In this document: piece by piece, positions 1-5,903 of the stretch
How the letters are laid out: every line of letters starts with the position of its first letter
Position numbering within the stretch: position 1 is the stretch's first letter
Assembly (NCBI GenBank): GCA_009392775.1
Contig: VFFT01000065.1
Location: 1-8,327, forward strand
DNA length: 8,327 nucleotides
Source of the DNA: SAR202 cluster bacterium
GTDB lineage: Bacteria > Chloroflexota > Dehalococcoidia > UBA3495
Direction: 5' to 3'
Position numbers and translations under genes: made by a program
Notes under the pieces: model-generated
What the model was told of the DNA's origin: nothing
Databases searched by the model: none
What the model saw: the letters and a program-made list of their open reading frames with translations, nothing else

Positions 1-18
1 CAGAAGACAGCGCAGATA

Positions 19-50
19 AAATAACGGCAGTTTATTAACTGCCGTTATTT
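19..50 (-). terminator. Stem-loop terminator overlapping the MFS gene stop codon, probably bidirectional
   Basis: Positions 19-32 pair perfectly with 37-50, giving a 14-bp stem closed by a 4-nt loop (TATT, 33-36). The GC-rich middle of the stem is CGGCAG/CTGCCG. On the minus strand the stem is followed by TTTTATC-like sequence, and on the plus strand by an AT-rich run, so it could stop transcription from both sides. The TAA stop of the leftward MFS gene (45-47) lies inside the stem. All three rightward frames meet a stop by position 38, so an unseen convergent gene could end just left of it. The structure is seen directly; terminator function is inferred. Confidence 0.8.
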
Positions 51-1379
51 ATTAATAAGTGTAGTCTCCACAGGTGATCTAAACGGTCGAGCCGGTGGCG
101 TAGACAACAGAATCAAAACGGTGCCAACCAAATACAAGCCAGCCATGCTCACATACAACATATCGTAGCTACCTGTAACATCTCTAATCACAGCCCCTAG
201 CCCAGGGCCTAGTCCCAAAGCCATTGTCTGCATAGGCCCAAACGCCCCTAATATGGATCCATAAGAATCCCTACCATAATATTGAGCTATCATCATATGC
301 TCCAGGGACCCTACAGAACCTGAAGACAGGCCCCAAATTACCGCGAACAAATAGGCCGAAGACAAACTATCTACTGTGATTAGAAAAACATCCATGATAG
401 CAGCGACTGCAGTAGCAACTATTAGACATTTTCTAGGTGTAATACGATCAGCTAGCACTCCCCAAATTACATTTCCAAGTGCCAACACAGTCCCCAAACT
501 AAGCACAGCTGCCGCCTGCGTTTGAGATATACCAGATTCCAACAAATACGGCTTCAATCCGAACCCAACACTGGATGACGCGACAGTACCTATAGCGGAT
601 GTTATCACTATGCACCATAGAGCTCTAGTCTTGAACGCCTCTTTGACGGTCCAGCTGAATTCTGGTTCCAACAAACTAGACCTATTACCAATTGACGAGG
701 TCTCTGAACCTGTAGTTTGAGCAACTGCATCAGCTCCGTCTGGTAGTAGCCCTATGTCCTCCGGCCGTCTCCGAAGAAGCCACATTAATGGCAGTACTAG
801 CGTCACACAAAGTATTCCTAAGTACCTATAAGCTACTCGCCAACCACTATAACTAGCGACTAACGAAAATAGCATTATATTTATAGCCCCAGAGACAGGA
901 CGTATTGTAGAACTTATGGCTAATACTATATTTCTACGGCGACGAAAGAAATTTACTGCCACAGTACGTGGAACCACTCCAATCAACACAGGATTACTGA
1001 TGGCCCGTCCCATGATATATGCGACATAATACTGAGTAACCGAATCTATCCCTGACAGCAAAAAGAAAGCGATACCGGCAATTAACAACCCTATAGGCAT
1101 CAATCCTCGTGGACCGTATCGATCGGCAAGATTGCCAACTATAGGAGTTATAAGACCGCTAGCCCATGTCCCAGCAGTAGCGGCAAAGGCCAAAGTGCTT
1201 CTGGACCAACCCATATCTTCGATGATGAAATCCTGAACCCCACCGAGGACAACTTGCGAGGAACCAGTAGCAGCAAACGTAGCGCACCCTGCTAACCCTA
1301 GAACAAACCAACCGTAATAAAAGGGGATAGGGGGATACCATTCCAAAATTCTGAGGAATTTTCTATAAACCATAAACAT
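45..1379 (-). CDS. Major facilitator superfamily permease, 12 TM, monocarboxylate/OFA-like
   Basis: This 444-residue hydrophobic protein has two six-helix halves, the usual size of a 12-helix MFS carrier in the inner membrane. The N-terminus has the FYYGW motif (about residues 20-24) common in monocarboxylate/oxalate-formate-type permeases. Loop 2-3 has the MFS motif A-like GNLADRYGPRG (about 82-92), and the second half repeats it as WGVLADRITPRK. The midpoint has LLRRRPEDIGLLPDG, a conserved end to the first half in these families, followed by a polar linker. The substrate cannot be read from the sequence; an organic acid is a guess. Two candidate ATGs lie six bases apart (1379 and 1373) and neither has a Shine-Dalgarno sequence, so the start is uncertain by two residues. 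The gene stands alone, divergent from the zinc-ribbon gene. Confidence 0.9.
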   Translation of the reverse strand: MFMVYRKFLRILEWYPPIPFYYGWFVLGLAGCATFAATGSSQVVLGGVQDFIIEDMGWSRSTLAFAATAGTWASGLITPIVGNLADRYGPRGLMPIGLLIAGIAFFLLSGIDSVTQYYVAYIMGRAISNPVLIGVVPRTVAVNFFRRRRNIVLAISSTIRPVSGAINIMLFSLVASYSGWRVAYRYLGILCVTLVLPLMWLLRRRPEDIGLLPDGADAVAQTTGSETSSIGNRSSLLEPEFSWTVKEAFKTRALWCIVITSAIGTVASSSVGFGLKPYLLESGISQTQAAAVLSLGTVLALGNVIWGVLADRITPRKCLIVATAVAAIMDVFLITVDSLSSAYLFAVIWGLSSGSVGSLEHMMIAQYYGRDSYGSILGAFGPMQTMALGLGPGLGAVIRDVTGSYDMLYVSMAGLYLVGTVLILLSTPPARPFRSPVETTLINK

Positions 1380-1434
1380 TAGATAATTATGCCGAGCAAG
1401 AATACCACCTTGTTCTCAACAATAGAAGACCAAA

Positions 1435-1464
1435 AATATACCGCTCATAATCACCAGAAGTTAA
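1435..1464 (-). promoter_or_regulatory. Possible promoter of the MFS gene
   Basis: On the minus strand TTAACT (1464-1459) is followed after 18 bp by TATATT (1440-1435). These match the sigma-70 boxes at about 4/6 and 5/6. A second candidate is CATAAT at 1391-1386, which would start transcription almost at the ATG and give a leaderless message; that would fit the absence of a ribosome binding site. Neither is strong, and I cannot choose between them. Confidence 0.25.
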
Positions 1465-1542
1465 CTCTTGTATAACGCACAAGACCGATCCCATACGACC
1501 AAGAACATCATTATTTTTACTCACAACTGCTATCTCATCGCG

Positions 1543-1571
1543 TTGACAGTGGTATAGGCCAATGTTACATT
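1543..1571 (+). promoter_or_regulatory. Sigma-70-type promoter for the zinc-ribbon gene and dtd
   Basis: A perfect TTGACA (1543-1548) is followed after 17 bp by TACATT (1566-1571, 4/6 to consensus). Transcription would start near 1578, leaving a leader of about 50 nt before the TTG start at 1631. It is the only good rightward promoter in the 251-bp divergent region 1380-1630, in which I see no other gene or RNA. Confidence 0.6.
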
Positions 1572-1617
1572 GTATTTAGATCGGCAACTGCCAAACGACG
1601 TTATACATAGATACCCC

Positions 1618-1624
1618 GGGAGGA
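1618..1624 (+). promoter_or_regulatory. Ribosome binding site fixing a TTG start
   Basis: GGGAGGA lies 6-7 nt upstream of the TTG at 1631. It is a strong Shine-Dalgarno match. It supports TTG initiation, since no in-frame ATG is available before the zinc-ribbon cysteines begin at codon 8. Confidence 0.75.
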
Positions 1625-1630
1625 TACAAA

Positions 1631-1957
1631 TTGCCCCGTTACGACTACAAATGCACCAGCTGTTCTCATGAATTTGAGCTGGTCCAGAGCTTTAAAGAAG
1701 CTGGTTCGGGGACCTGCCCAGAATGTTCAAAGCCTGCGCAGAGGGTGTTTCATGCTGTCCCAGTGATATACAAGGGCTCCGGATTTTACACCACAGACTA
1801 TGGAAGGCCTAAGGCACCTGTGGAAAGCTCTAAGGAGACCAAAGCAGCTTCAGACGACAAAAGCACTAGTGCCTCGGAAAAGACACCGTCTACGGAGTCT
1901 AGTGACTCAGTGACAAGCGATACCGGATCGAAGTCAACCACGTCGTCCACAACCTAA
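1631..1957 (+). CDS. FmdB-family putative regulatory zinc-ribbon protein
   Basis: This 108-residue protein opens with MPRYDYKC, the classic start of the FmdB/CxxC_CxxC_SSSS family. The zinc ribbon has two knuckles, C8-x2-C11 and C29-x2-C32, which should bind one Zn ion. The family's trailing signature KGSGFYTTDY sits at about residues 48-57. From about residue 62 to the end the chain is Ser/Thr/Lys/Glu-rich, low in complexity and probably disordered; such tails are common and variable in this family. The name FmdB comes from regulation of formamidase in Methylophilus, but most members have no known role and no regulatory target can be inferred here. It begins a two-gene unit, with dtd starting 31 bp downstream. 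Start is TTG. Confidence 0.9.
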   Translation: MPRYDYKCTSCSHEFELVQSFKEAGSGTCPECSKPAQRVFHAVPVIYKGSGFYTTDYGRPKAPVESSKETKAASDDKSTSASEKTPSTESSDSVTSDTGSKSTTSSTT

Positions 1958-1988
1958 TATTGGCTTCAAGAAATAGCTTCCTACTAGA

Positions 1989-2450
1989 ATGCGTGCTTTA
2001 ATACAGCGTGTCTCATCAGCCGACGTGCGAAACTCTGAAGAGCTTATCTCTTCGATCAGTGTTGGGCTCCTGATTTTCCTTGGCGTTTCTCAGAATGATA
2101 ATGAACGTGATGCTAAGTATTTAGCAGATAAAATACTTAGTCTACGCATATTTCCAGACACCGAAAACAAATTTAATTACTCCGCCATAGACATAGGTGC
2201 TGAATTGCTTGTCGTAAGCCAATTTACTCTATACGCTAATACCCGCAGAGGTAGACGACCCGATTTTATAAGCGCCGCTAAACCTGAAATTGCTGAAGTA
2301 CTATATAGCCATTTCATTTCATTACTTGAAACGTCAGGACTAAATATTGTAAGCGGAGAGTTTCAAACAGATATGCGTGTGTCCCTTGTTAACACTGGAC
2401 CAGTGACAATAATGATTGATAGTGAAGATTTGAAATCATCTCGGAGATAA
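1989..2450 (+). CDS. dtd: D-aminoacyl-tRNA deacylase
   Basis: This cytosolic enzyme hydrolyses D-amino acids (and glycine mischarged on tRNA-Ala) from tRNA, protecting translation. The 153 residues match the family's usual 145-155. The N-terminus MRALIQRVSSADV is canonical. The active-site segment SQFTLYANTRRGRRPDF is at about 77-93. The Gly-cisPro motif that excludes L-amino acids is at G137-P138 in SLVNTGPVTIMID. The usual NDGPVT reads NTGPVT here, and the usual FGADM reads FQTDM (125-129). These are modest departures that leave the GP pair intact. There is no clear Shine-Dalgarno before the ATG, so translation may depend partly on coupling to the zinc-ribbon gene 31 bp upstream. The stop codon abuts the stop of the converging DinB-like gene. 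Confidence 0.95.
   Translation: MRALIQRVSSADVRNSEELISSISVGLLIFLGVSQNDNERDAKYLADKILSLRIFPDTENKFNYSAIDIGAELLVVSQFTLYANTRRGRRPDFISAAKPEIAEVLYSHFISLLETSGLNIVSGEFQTDMRVSLVNTGPVTIMIDSEDLKSSRR
2113..2140 (+). repeat. Perfect 10-bp inverted repeat inside dtd
   Basis: CTAAGTATTT (2113-2122) and AAATACTTAG (2131-2140) are exact inverted copies around an 8-nt loop. They lie within the codons for the KYLADKILSL segment of Dtd. In mRNA this would form an AT-rich hairpin. No function is known, and it may be chance. Confidence 0.6.
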
Positions 2451-2978
2451 TTATCTATGCCATCCATTCCCTACAAATAGACCTCTGAGGTACGCAATCT
2501 GTCCTCCATGTGCGATAGCATCCCACGTGACTTGTCCGAGAGCATCAGCTACCAATCTGGGAGTCTCCACTGGCAGAATAACACGACTTTCAGACAAATC
2601 CTCGTCCGTTAAGTCCTGAACTGACGAGTTAAATACCGCTTTCACTTCCTCATAATAACCTAACTGAATATGCCTTGCTGGAGGCTCCCATGAAGATACG
2701 TCTTGCTCAGTCCAGCCTACACCTCTATCCTCCAGGTTATCGGGGATATTGAATTGCGCGACCCACCCATTCTTGTCCCAAACTTGCTCACGGGACATGA
2801 GGCGTGTATTGATAAAAGTATCCAAAACACGACTCATGTGCCATAAAATCCATGCTACGGAATTACAGTGATCCTGAGGACGACGTGTTAATAGATCATA
2901 GTCTAGGTCTGAAAGAGCACTATCGACCATATCCCAGTTACGTTTATGAGCCGCCAATATCGCTTCAGTAGGCAACAT
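2451..2978 (-). CDS. DinB-like (DinB_2) putative metal-dependent four-helix protein
   Basis: With the ATG start at 2978 the protein has 175 residues, typical of the DinB/YfiT-like superfamily of four-helix bundles. Residue numbers here follow a form two residues longer, starting at the GTG at 2984. The first helix pair carries NSVAWILWHMSRVLDTFINTRL with the likely metal ligand H49. The C-terminal helix carries WDAIAHGGQIAYLRGL with H159. The position four residues before H159, often His in metal-binding members, is Asp155. Family members include thiol-dependent S-transferases and many proteins of unknown function, so no substrate can be named. ATG 2978 is preferred because AGGTG sits 5 nt upstream, whereas the upstream GTG leaves almost no spacing. 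The gene lies 20 bp behind the CMD-like gene and is probably co-transcribed with it. Its stop touches the dtd stop. Confidence 0.8.
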   Translation of the reverse strand: MLPTEAILAAHKRNWDMVDSALSDLDYDLLTRRPQDHCNSVAWILWHMSRVLDTFINTRLMSREQVWDKNGWVAQFNIPDNLEDRGVGWTEQDVSSWEPPARHIQLGYYEEVKAVFNSSVQDLTDEDLSESRVILPVETPRLVADALGQVTWDAIAHGGQIAYLRGLFVGNGWHR

Positions 2979-2998
2979 GATCACACCTGCATTTCAAT

Positions 2999-3550
2999 TT
3001 AGTCATTGGGGATTTCAGGTTTGACTCCCTCCGGAAGGTCTACTTCAAATGCAGTTAATACCTGACCTACCAAAAGATAATGGCCTATCAAAGCAGTTAG
3101 TTCTAAAGTCTTTCTAATACCAAACTTATCTTTTACTGCGTCAAATGTCTCATCGGTAATCTTGTGGTTTTGCAATAATTCTTTGGTATAGGTCACTAAC
3201 AATGCGGCATCACCAGATAGACCTGTAGGTGCTGTCCCATTGGCTATTGCAGAAATAGTTTCTTCCGGGACACCAGCTTCCCGAGCAAGTCTAGCATGAG
3301 CGGCAAATTCGTATTGATTTCTAATCTCTCTAGCTGTAGTAATAATCACAGTCTCTTTGAGAGACTCTGGCACATCTAGATCAAATCTGACAAATGTCCC
3401 AGTGTGAGCTACCCTAGATGCTAAATCAGGACTATGTAAAAGAACTCCGTATGGACCTCTTACGCTTCCTCTGCTACCGGCTATAGCGTCGTAATACTGT
3501 TGATCTTCCGTACTTAATGCTTCCCTAGCTATATTTCCTAGTCTGGCCAT
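2999..3550 (-). CDS. Carboxymuconolactone decarboxylase/AhpD-fold protein lacking cysteines
   Basis: This 183-residue all-helical protein of the CMD/AhpD-like fold has the core REIRNQYEFAAHARLAREAGVPEETI at about residues 74-99. In AhpD the core carries a redox C-x2-C-x3-H motif. Here the aligned positions are N78 and E81 before H85, and I find no cysteine anywhere in the protein. It therefore cannot be a thiol peroxidase of the AhpD type. Cysteine-free relatives with the QYE-x3-H pattern are usually annotated only as CMD family and may be lyases or hydrolases; I cannot assign a substrate. The start is well supported, with AAGGAG (3563-3558) 7 nt before the ATG. The gene follows nadC by 95 bp and precedes the DinB-like gene by 20 bp on the same strand. 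Confidence 0.85.
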   Translation of the reverse strand: MARLGNIAREALSTEDQQYYDAIAGSRGSVRGPYGVLLHSPDLASRVAHTGTFVRFDLDVPESLKETVIITTAREIRNQYEFAAHARLAREAGVPEETISAIANGTAPTGLSGDAALLVTYTKELLQNHKITDETFDAVKDKFGIRKTLELTALIGHYLLVGQVLTAFEVDLPEGVKPEIPND

Positions 3551-3601
3551 AATATCTCTCCTTAAAATTTATAGACAATCAAAATCTTTTTATTCACTAA
3601 T

Positions 3602-3646
3602 GAACTAAGGCAGAATCCTATACTACACATCTGCCTCACTAAGTTC
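3602..3646 (-). terminator. Interrupted hairpin after nadC, weak terminator or attenuator
   Basis: AGGCAGA (3608-3614) pairs with TCTGCCT (3630-3636) around a 15-nt loop. GAACT (3602-3606) pairs with AGTTC (3642-3646) outside it, with a 1 x 5 internal loop between the two stems. The outer arm touches the nadC stop codon. On the minus strand no U-run follows, so it is not a classical intrinsic terminator. It may weaken or process readthrough into the CMD-like gene. Structure is seen; function is inferred. Confidence 0.35.
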
Positions 3647-4497
3647 TAATATTCCAGATCCAAGCTGATATCCAAAGCACTCGATGAATGAGTAAGACTC
3701 CCTATAGAAATAAGATCCACACCAGTTTCTGCTACTGATTTAACACTATCCAGAGTTATACCTCCAGAAGCTTCAATAATCGCTCGGCCATCGACCAGAG
3801 CCATTGCCTGCCTCATTGTCTCCACAGACATATTATCTAGCATAATAATATGTGCACCAGCATCAAGAGCCTCTTTGAGCTGGTCCAATGATTCTACTTC
3901 CACCTCTATTTTTATAGTATGCGATGCTTTCTCAAGCGCTAGACGAACCACATCACCCAATCCCATCTTTTGAGAACTCAGAGCCTCTATATGATTATCT
4001 TTGATTAGAATCCCATCTGCTAAATTAAACCTATGATTGTATCCACCACCCATACGAACAGAATATTTGTCCAGGTATCTATGACCAGGCAAAGTTTTCC
4101 TCGTATCAACAATCCGGGCCTTAGAGCCTTCGATCTCTCGAACATATTTATTAGTATCGCTAGCTATGCCGCTCATACGCTGCATAAAATTTAAGGCAAT
4201 TCTTTCTCCACGTAATATACTCCCAGCCGAACCAGATACCTTTCCCAAATCGTCTCCAGGCACGACGCTAGAACCATCTGATACCAGGACCTCACACGAC
4301 AGTGTAGAATCTACCCGTTTGAACACTTCCATCGCCACATCTATACCAGCAGATATACCGGCAGATTTTGAGCGCAGCATGCCTATGGCAGAAACATCAT
4401 GGGGTACTAAATTATATGTGGTAGGATCGTTGAAAGTCTGGTCTTCTGATAATGCCATATCAATCAACGTATATATCTCAGGCGGCAATTGTTGCAT
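3646..4497 (-). CDS. nadC: Nicotinate-nucleotide pyrophosphorylase (quinolinate phosphoribosyltransferase)
   Basis: NadC converts quinolinate and PRPP to nicotinate mononucleotide, CO2 and PPi in de novo NAD synthesis. With the ATG at 4497 the protein has 283 residues, the family norm. Conserved stretches are DTRKTLPG (about 131-138), GGGYNHR (about 150-156), LIKDNHI (about 164-170), KIEVEVES (about 196-203), IMLDNMS (about 218-224) and EASGGI (about 242-247), ending in the phosphate-binding SIGSLTHS. These Arg/Lys/His/Asp/Glu residues form the quinolinate and PRPP sites. A longer reading from the TTG at 4545 is rejected. AGGAG lies 8 nt before ATG 4497, and the TTG falls within the probable -10 box. 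It is the same strand as nadA but separated by a terminator. Confidence 0.95.
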   Translation of the reverse strand: MQQLPPEIYTLIDMALSEDQTFNDPTTYNLVPHDVSAIGMLRSKSAGISAGIDVAMEVFKRVDSTLSCEVLVSDGSSVVPGDDLGKVSGSAGSILRGERIALNFMQRMSGIASDTNKYVREIEGSKARIVDTRKTLPGHRYLDKYSVRMGGGYNHRFNLADGILIKDNHIEALSSQKMGLGDVVRLALEKASHTIKIEVEVESLDQLKEALDAGAHIIMLDNMSVETMRQAMALVDGRAIIEASGGITLDSVKSVAETGVDLISIGSLTHSSSALDISLDLEY

Positions 4498-4505
4498 ATT
4501 TTGCG

Positions 4506-4510
4506 CTCCT
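4506..4510 (-). promoter_or_regulatory. Ribosome binding site deciding the nadC start
   Basis: AGGAG on the minus strand ends 8 nt before the ATG at 4497. This selects the ATG over the in-frame TTG 48 bases upstream. Confidence 0.8.
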
Positions 4511-4544
4511 AAATAATTAGCATTATTCCCACAGAAAGGCTTCA

Positions 4545-4550
4545 ATTATA
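4545..4550 (-). promoter_or_regulatory. Probable -10 box of a nadC promoter
   Basis: A perfect TATAAT is present on the minus strand (4550-4545) between the nadA terminator and nadC. Transcription would begin near 4538, giving a leader of about 40 nt that includes the ribosome binding site. No good -35 box is seen 16-18 bp upstream (AATAAT-like sequence there), so the promoter may be weak or activator-dependent. Confidence 0.45.
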
Positions 4551-4582
4551 CGAAATGTTCCTTCTATATTATTGTAGAAAGC

Positions 4583-4629
4583 AAAAAAGTAAAGGTCGAC
4601 CGGTTATTACTAACTCCAGCCGACCTTTA
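4583..4629 (-). terminator. Intrinsic terminator of the miaB-nadA transcript
   Basis: On the minus strand TAAAGGTCGGCTGG (4629-4616) pairs with CCGGTCGACCTTTA (4603-4590) over 14 positions, two of them G-U, around a 12-nt loop. It begins 29 nt after the nadA stop. The 3' arm runs into TTTACTTTTTT (4593-4583), a broken U-tract. On the plus strand the two wobbles become A-C mismatches and no U-run follows, so the signal points leftward only. Confidence 0.8.
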
Positions 4630-4658
4630 TTAGATCATCAGTCATTTTCTACGAACGA

Positions 4659-5867
4659 TTATTTCAGCGCCAACATCCTCTCCAGAGCAACCATAGACTC
4701 GCTTCTTACCTCTTCGGTGACGCTGATCTCATTTATCACTTCACCTTCAACTAACCCTTCCAAAACCCACAGCAAATACGCTGGATGAATCCTGTACATC
4801 GTGGAACATGGACAGCTAACTGGGTCCAAACAAACTATTGTCTTATCAGGGTTATTTAGTGCTAACCTATTCACCAAGCTTATTTCTGTCCCCACGGCCC
4901 AGGCACTCCCTGAAGGCGAATCATTTATCAAAGCTCTTATAGTCTCTGTAGAGCCATTAATATCCGCGGCGTCAACTGTTTCCATTGGGCATTCAGGGTG
5001 TACTAATACTTTTACGCCAGGAATTCTTTCCCTAGCAGACTCGATTTGCTTAACAGTAAACCGAGTGTGTACCGAACAGTGACCCTGCCATAAGATCATT
5101 TTTGCACTTCGCAATTGATCTTCTGTGTTTCCACCAAGGCTCTTAAAGGGATTCCACACAACCATCTGGTCCAGAGAGATCCCTAATTTAAGTGCAGTAT
5201 TCCTGCCTAAATGCTGGTCTGGAAGAAATAATACTCGATCATTTTGCTCAAAAGCCCATTCCAAAACTCTCGTTGCATTGGACGAGGTACAAACGGCACC
5301 TCCATTTCTACCACAAAGCGCTTTGATACCGGCTATAGAATTCATATATGTTACCGGAGTAACTCCGCCATACCCATCCAATACTTGGGTCAAATCATCC
5401 CAGGCGTCGTCAACATCCTCCATTGGTGCCATATCAGCCATGGAGCATCCCGCTGTTATATTGGGCAGTATGACTTTCTGATGCTCGCCGCTTAATATGC
5501 TTGCAGTTTCAGCCATGAAATGGACGCCGCAAAACACTATAAATTCCGCATCTGGGCGTGAAGCAGCTTCCTGTGATAGGAGAAAGGAATCACCCTGAAA
5601 ATCGGCGTATTTTATTATTTCTTCACGTTGGTAATGATGGCCTAAGATAGTTACCCGAGCTCCTAGTTTCCTGCGAGCTTCAGCTATTTTTGCATCTAAC
5701 TGTTCGGCACTGTAGTGCAAATATTCAGTTGGTATTTTTTGCCAACGAACATTAATTGCTATCTCTTCAGCCAAGGATTTTGAAGGAAGTTCATCCTCAG
5801 GCTTACAGAATGCTGCATGTTCTATTTCAGTTATCGGGACGAATGGTCTTTTTTGCCTAGTTGTCAT
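4659..5867 (-). CDS. nadA: Quinolinate synthase, long form, 4Fe-4S enzyme
   Basis: NadA condenses iminoaspartate with dihydroxyacetone phosphate to quinolinate using a [4Fe-4S] cluster as Lewis acid. This 402-residue version belongs to the longer class, with an N-terminal extension and a middle insertion. Visible landmarks are ILGHHYQREEI (about 74-84), DSFLLSQEA (about 93-101), FCGVHFMAETA with cluster ligand C113, PNITAGCSMADMAP (about 135-148), CTSSNA (193-198), WQGHCSVHTRF with probable ligand C264 and H267, HPEC (290-293) with H290 and E292, and SCPCSTM (351-357) with probable ligand C354. The protein is cysteine-rich beyond the three ligands (for example C141, C185, C193, C293, C346, C352). 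The start is the ATG at 5867 with GAGG only 3 nt upstream, a rather tight spacing. It follows miaB by 36 bp on the same strand and is followed by a terminator. Confidence 0.96.
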   Translation of the reverse strand: MTTRQKRPFVPITEIEHAAFCKPEDELPSKSLAEEIAINVRWQKIPTEYLHYSAEQLDAKIAEARRKLGARVTILGHHYQREEIIKYADFQGDSFLLSQEAASRPDAEFIVFCGVHFMAETASILSGEHQKVILPNITAGCSMADMAPMEDVDDAWDDLTQVLDGYGGVTPVTYMNSIAGIKALCGRNGGAVCTSSNATRVLEWAFEQNDRVLFLPDQHLGRNTALKLGISLDQMVVWNPFKSLGGNTEDQLRSAKMILWQGHCSVHTRFTVKQIESARERIPGVKVLVHPECPMETVDAADINGSTETIRALINDSPSGSAWAVGTEISLVNRLALNNPDKTIVCLDPVSCPCSTMYRIHPAYLLWVLEGLVEGEVINEISVTEEVRSESMVALERMLALK

Positions 5868-5903
5868 CGGCCTCGTACTGTTTTCTATTATTTTATGGGG
5901 ATA

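Noticed and set aside
3350..3366. 7-bp inverted repeat AGTCTCT-TTG-AGAGACT
   Set aside because: Short, inside the CMD-like coding sequence, and no supporting context; likely chance.
3568..3573. TATAAA on the minus strand before the CMD-like gene as a promoter
   Set aside because: Transcription would start near 3561, inside the gene's Shine-Dalgarno (3563-3558), and no good -35 is seen. Readthrough from nadC is more likely.
4498..4545. Longer nadC reading from the TTG at 4545
   Set aside because: AGGAG at 4510-4506 is correctly spaced for the ATG at 4497, the family does not need the extra 16 residues, and the TTG falls at the probable -10 box.
4166..5481. Several rightward open frames of 75-120 codons opposite nadC and nadA
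   Set aside because: They are antisense shadows of two clearly recognised genes and have no family motifs or ribosome binding sites that I can see.
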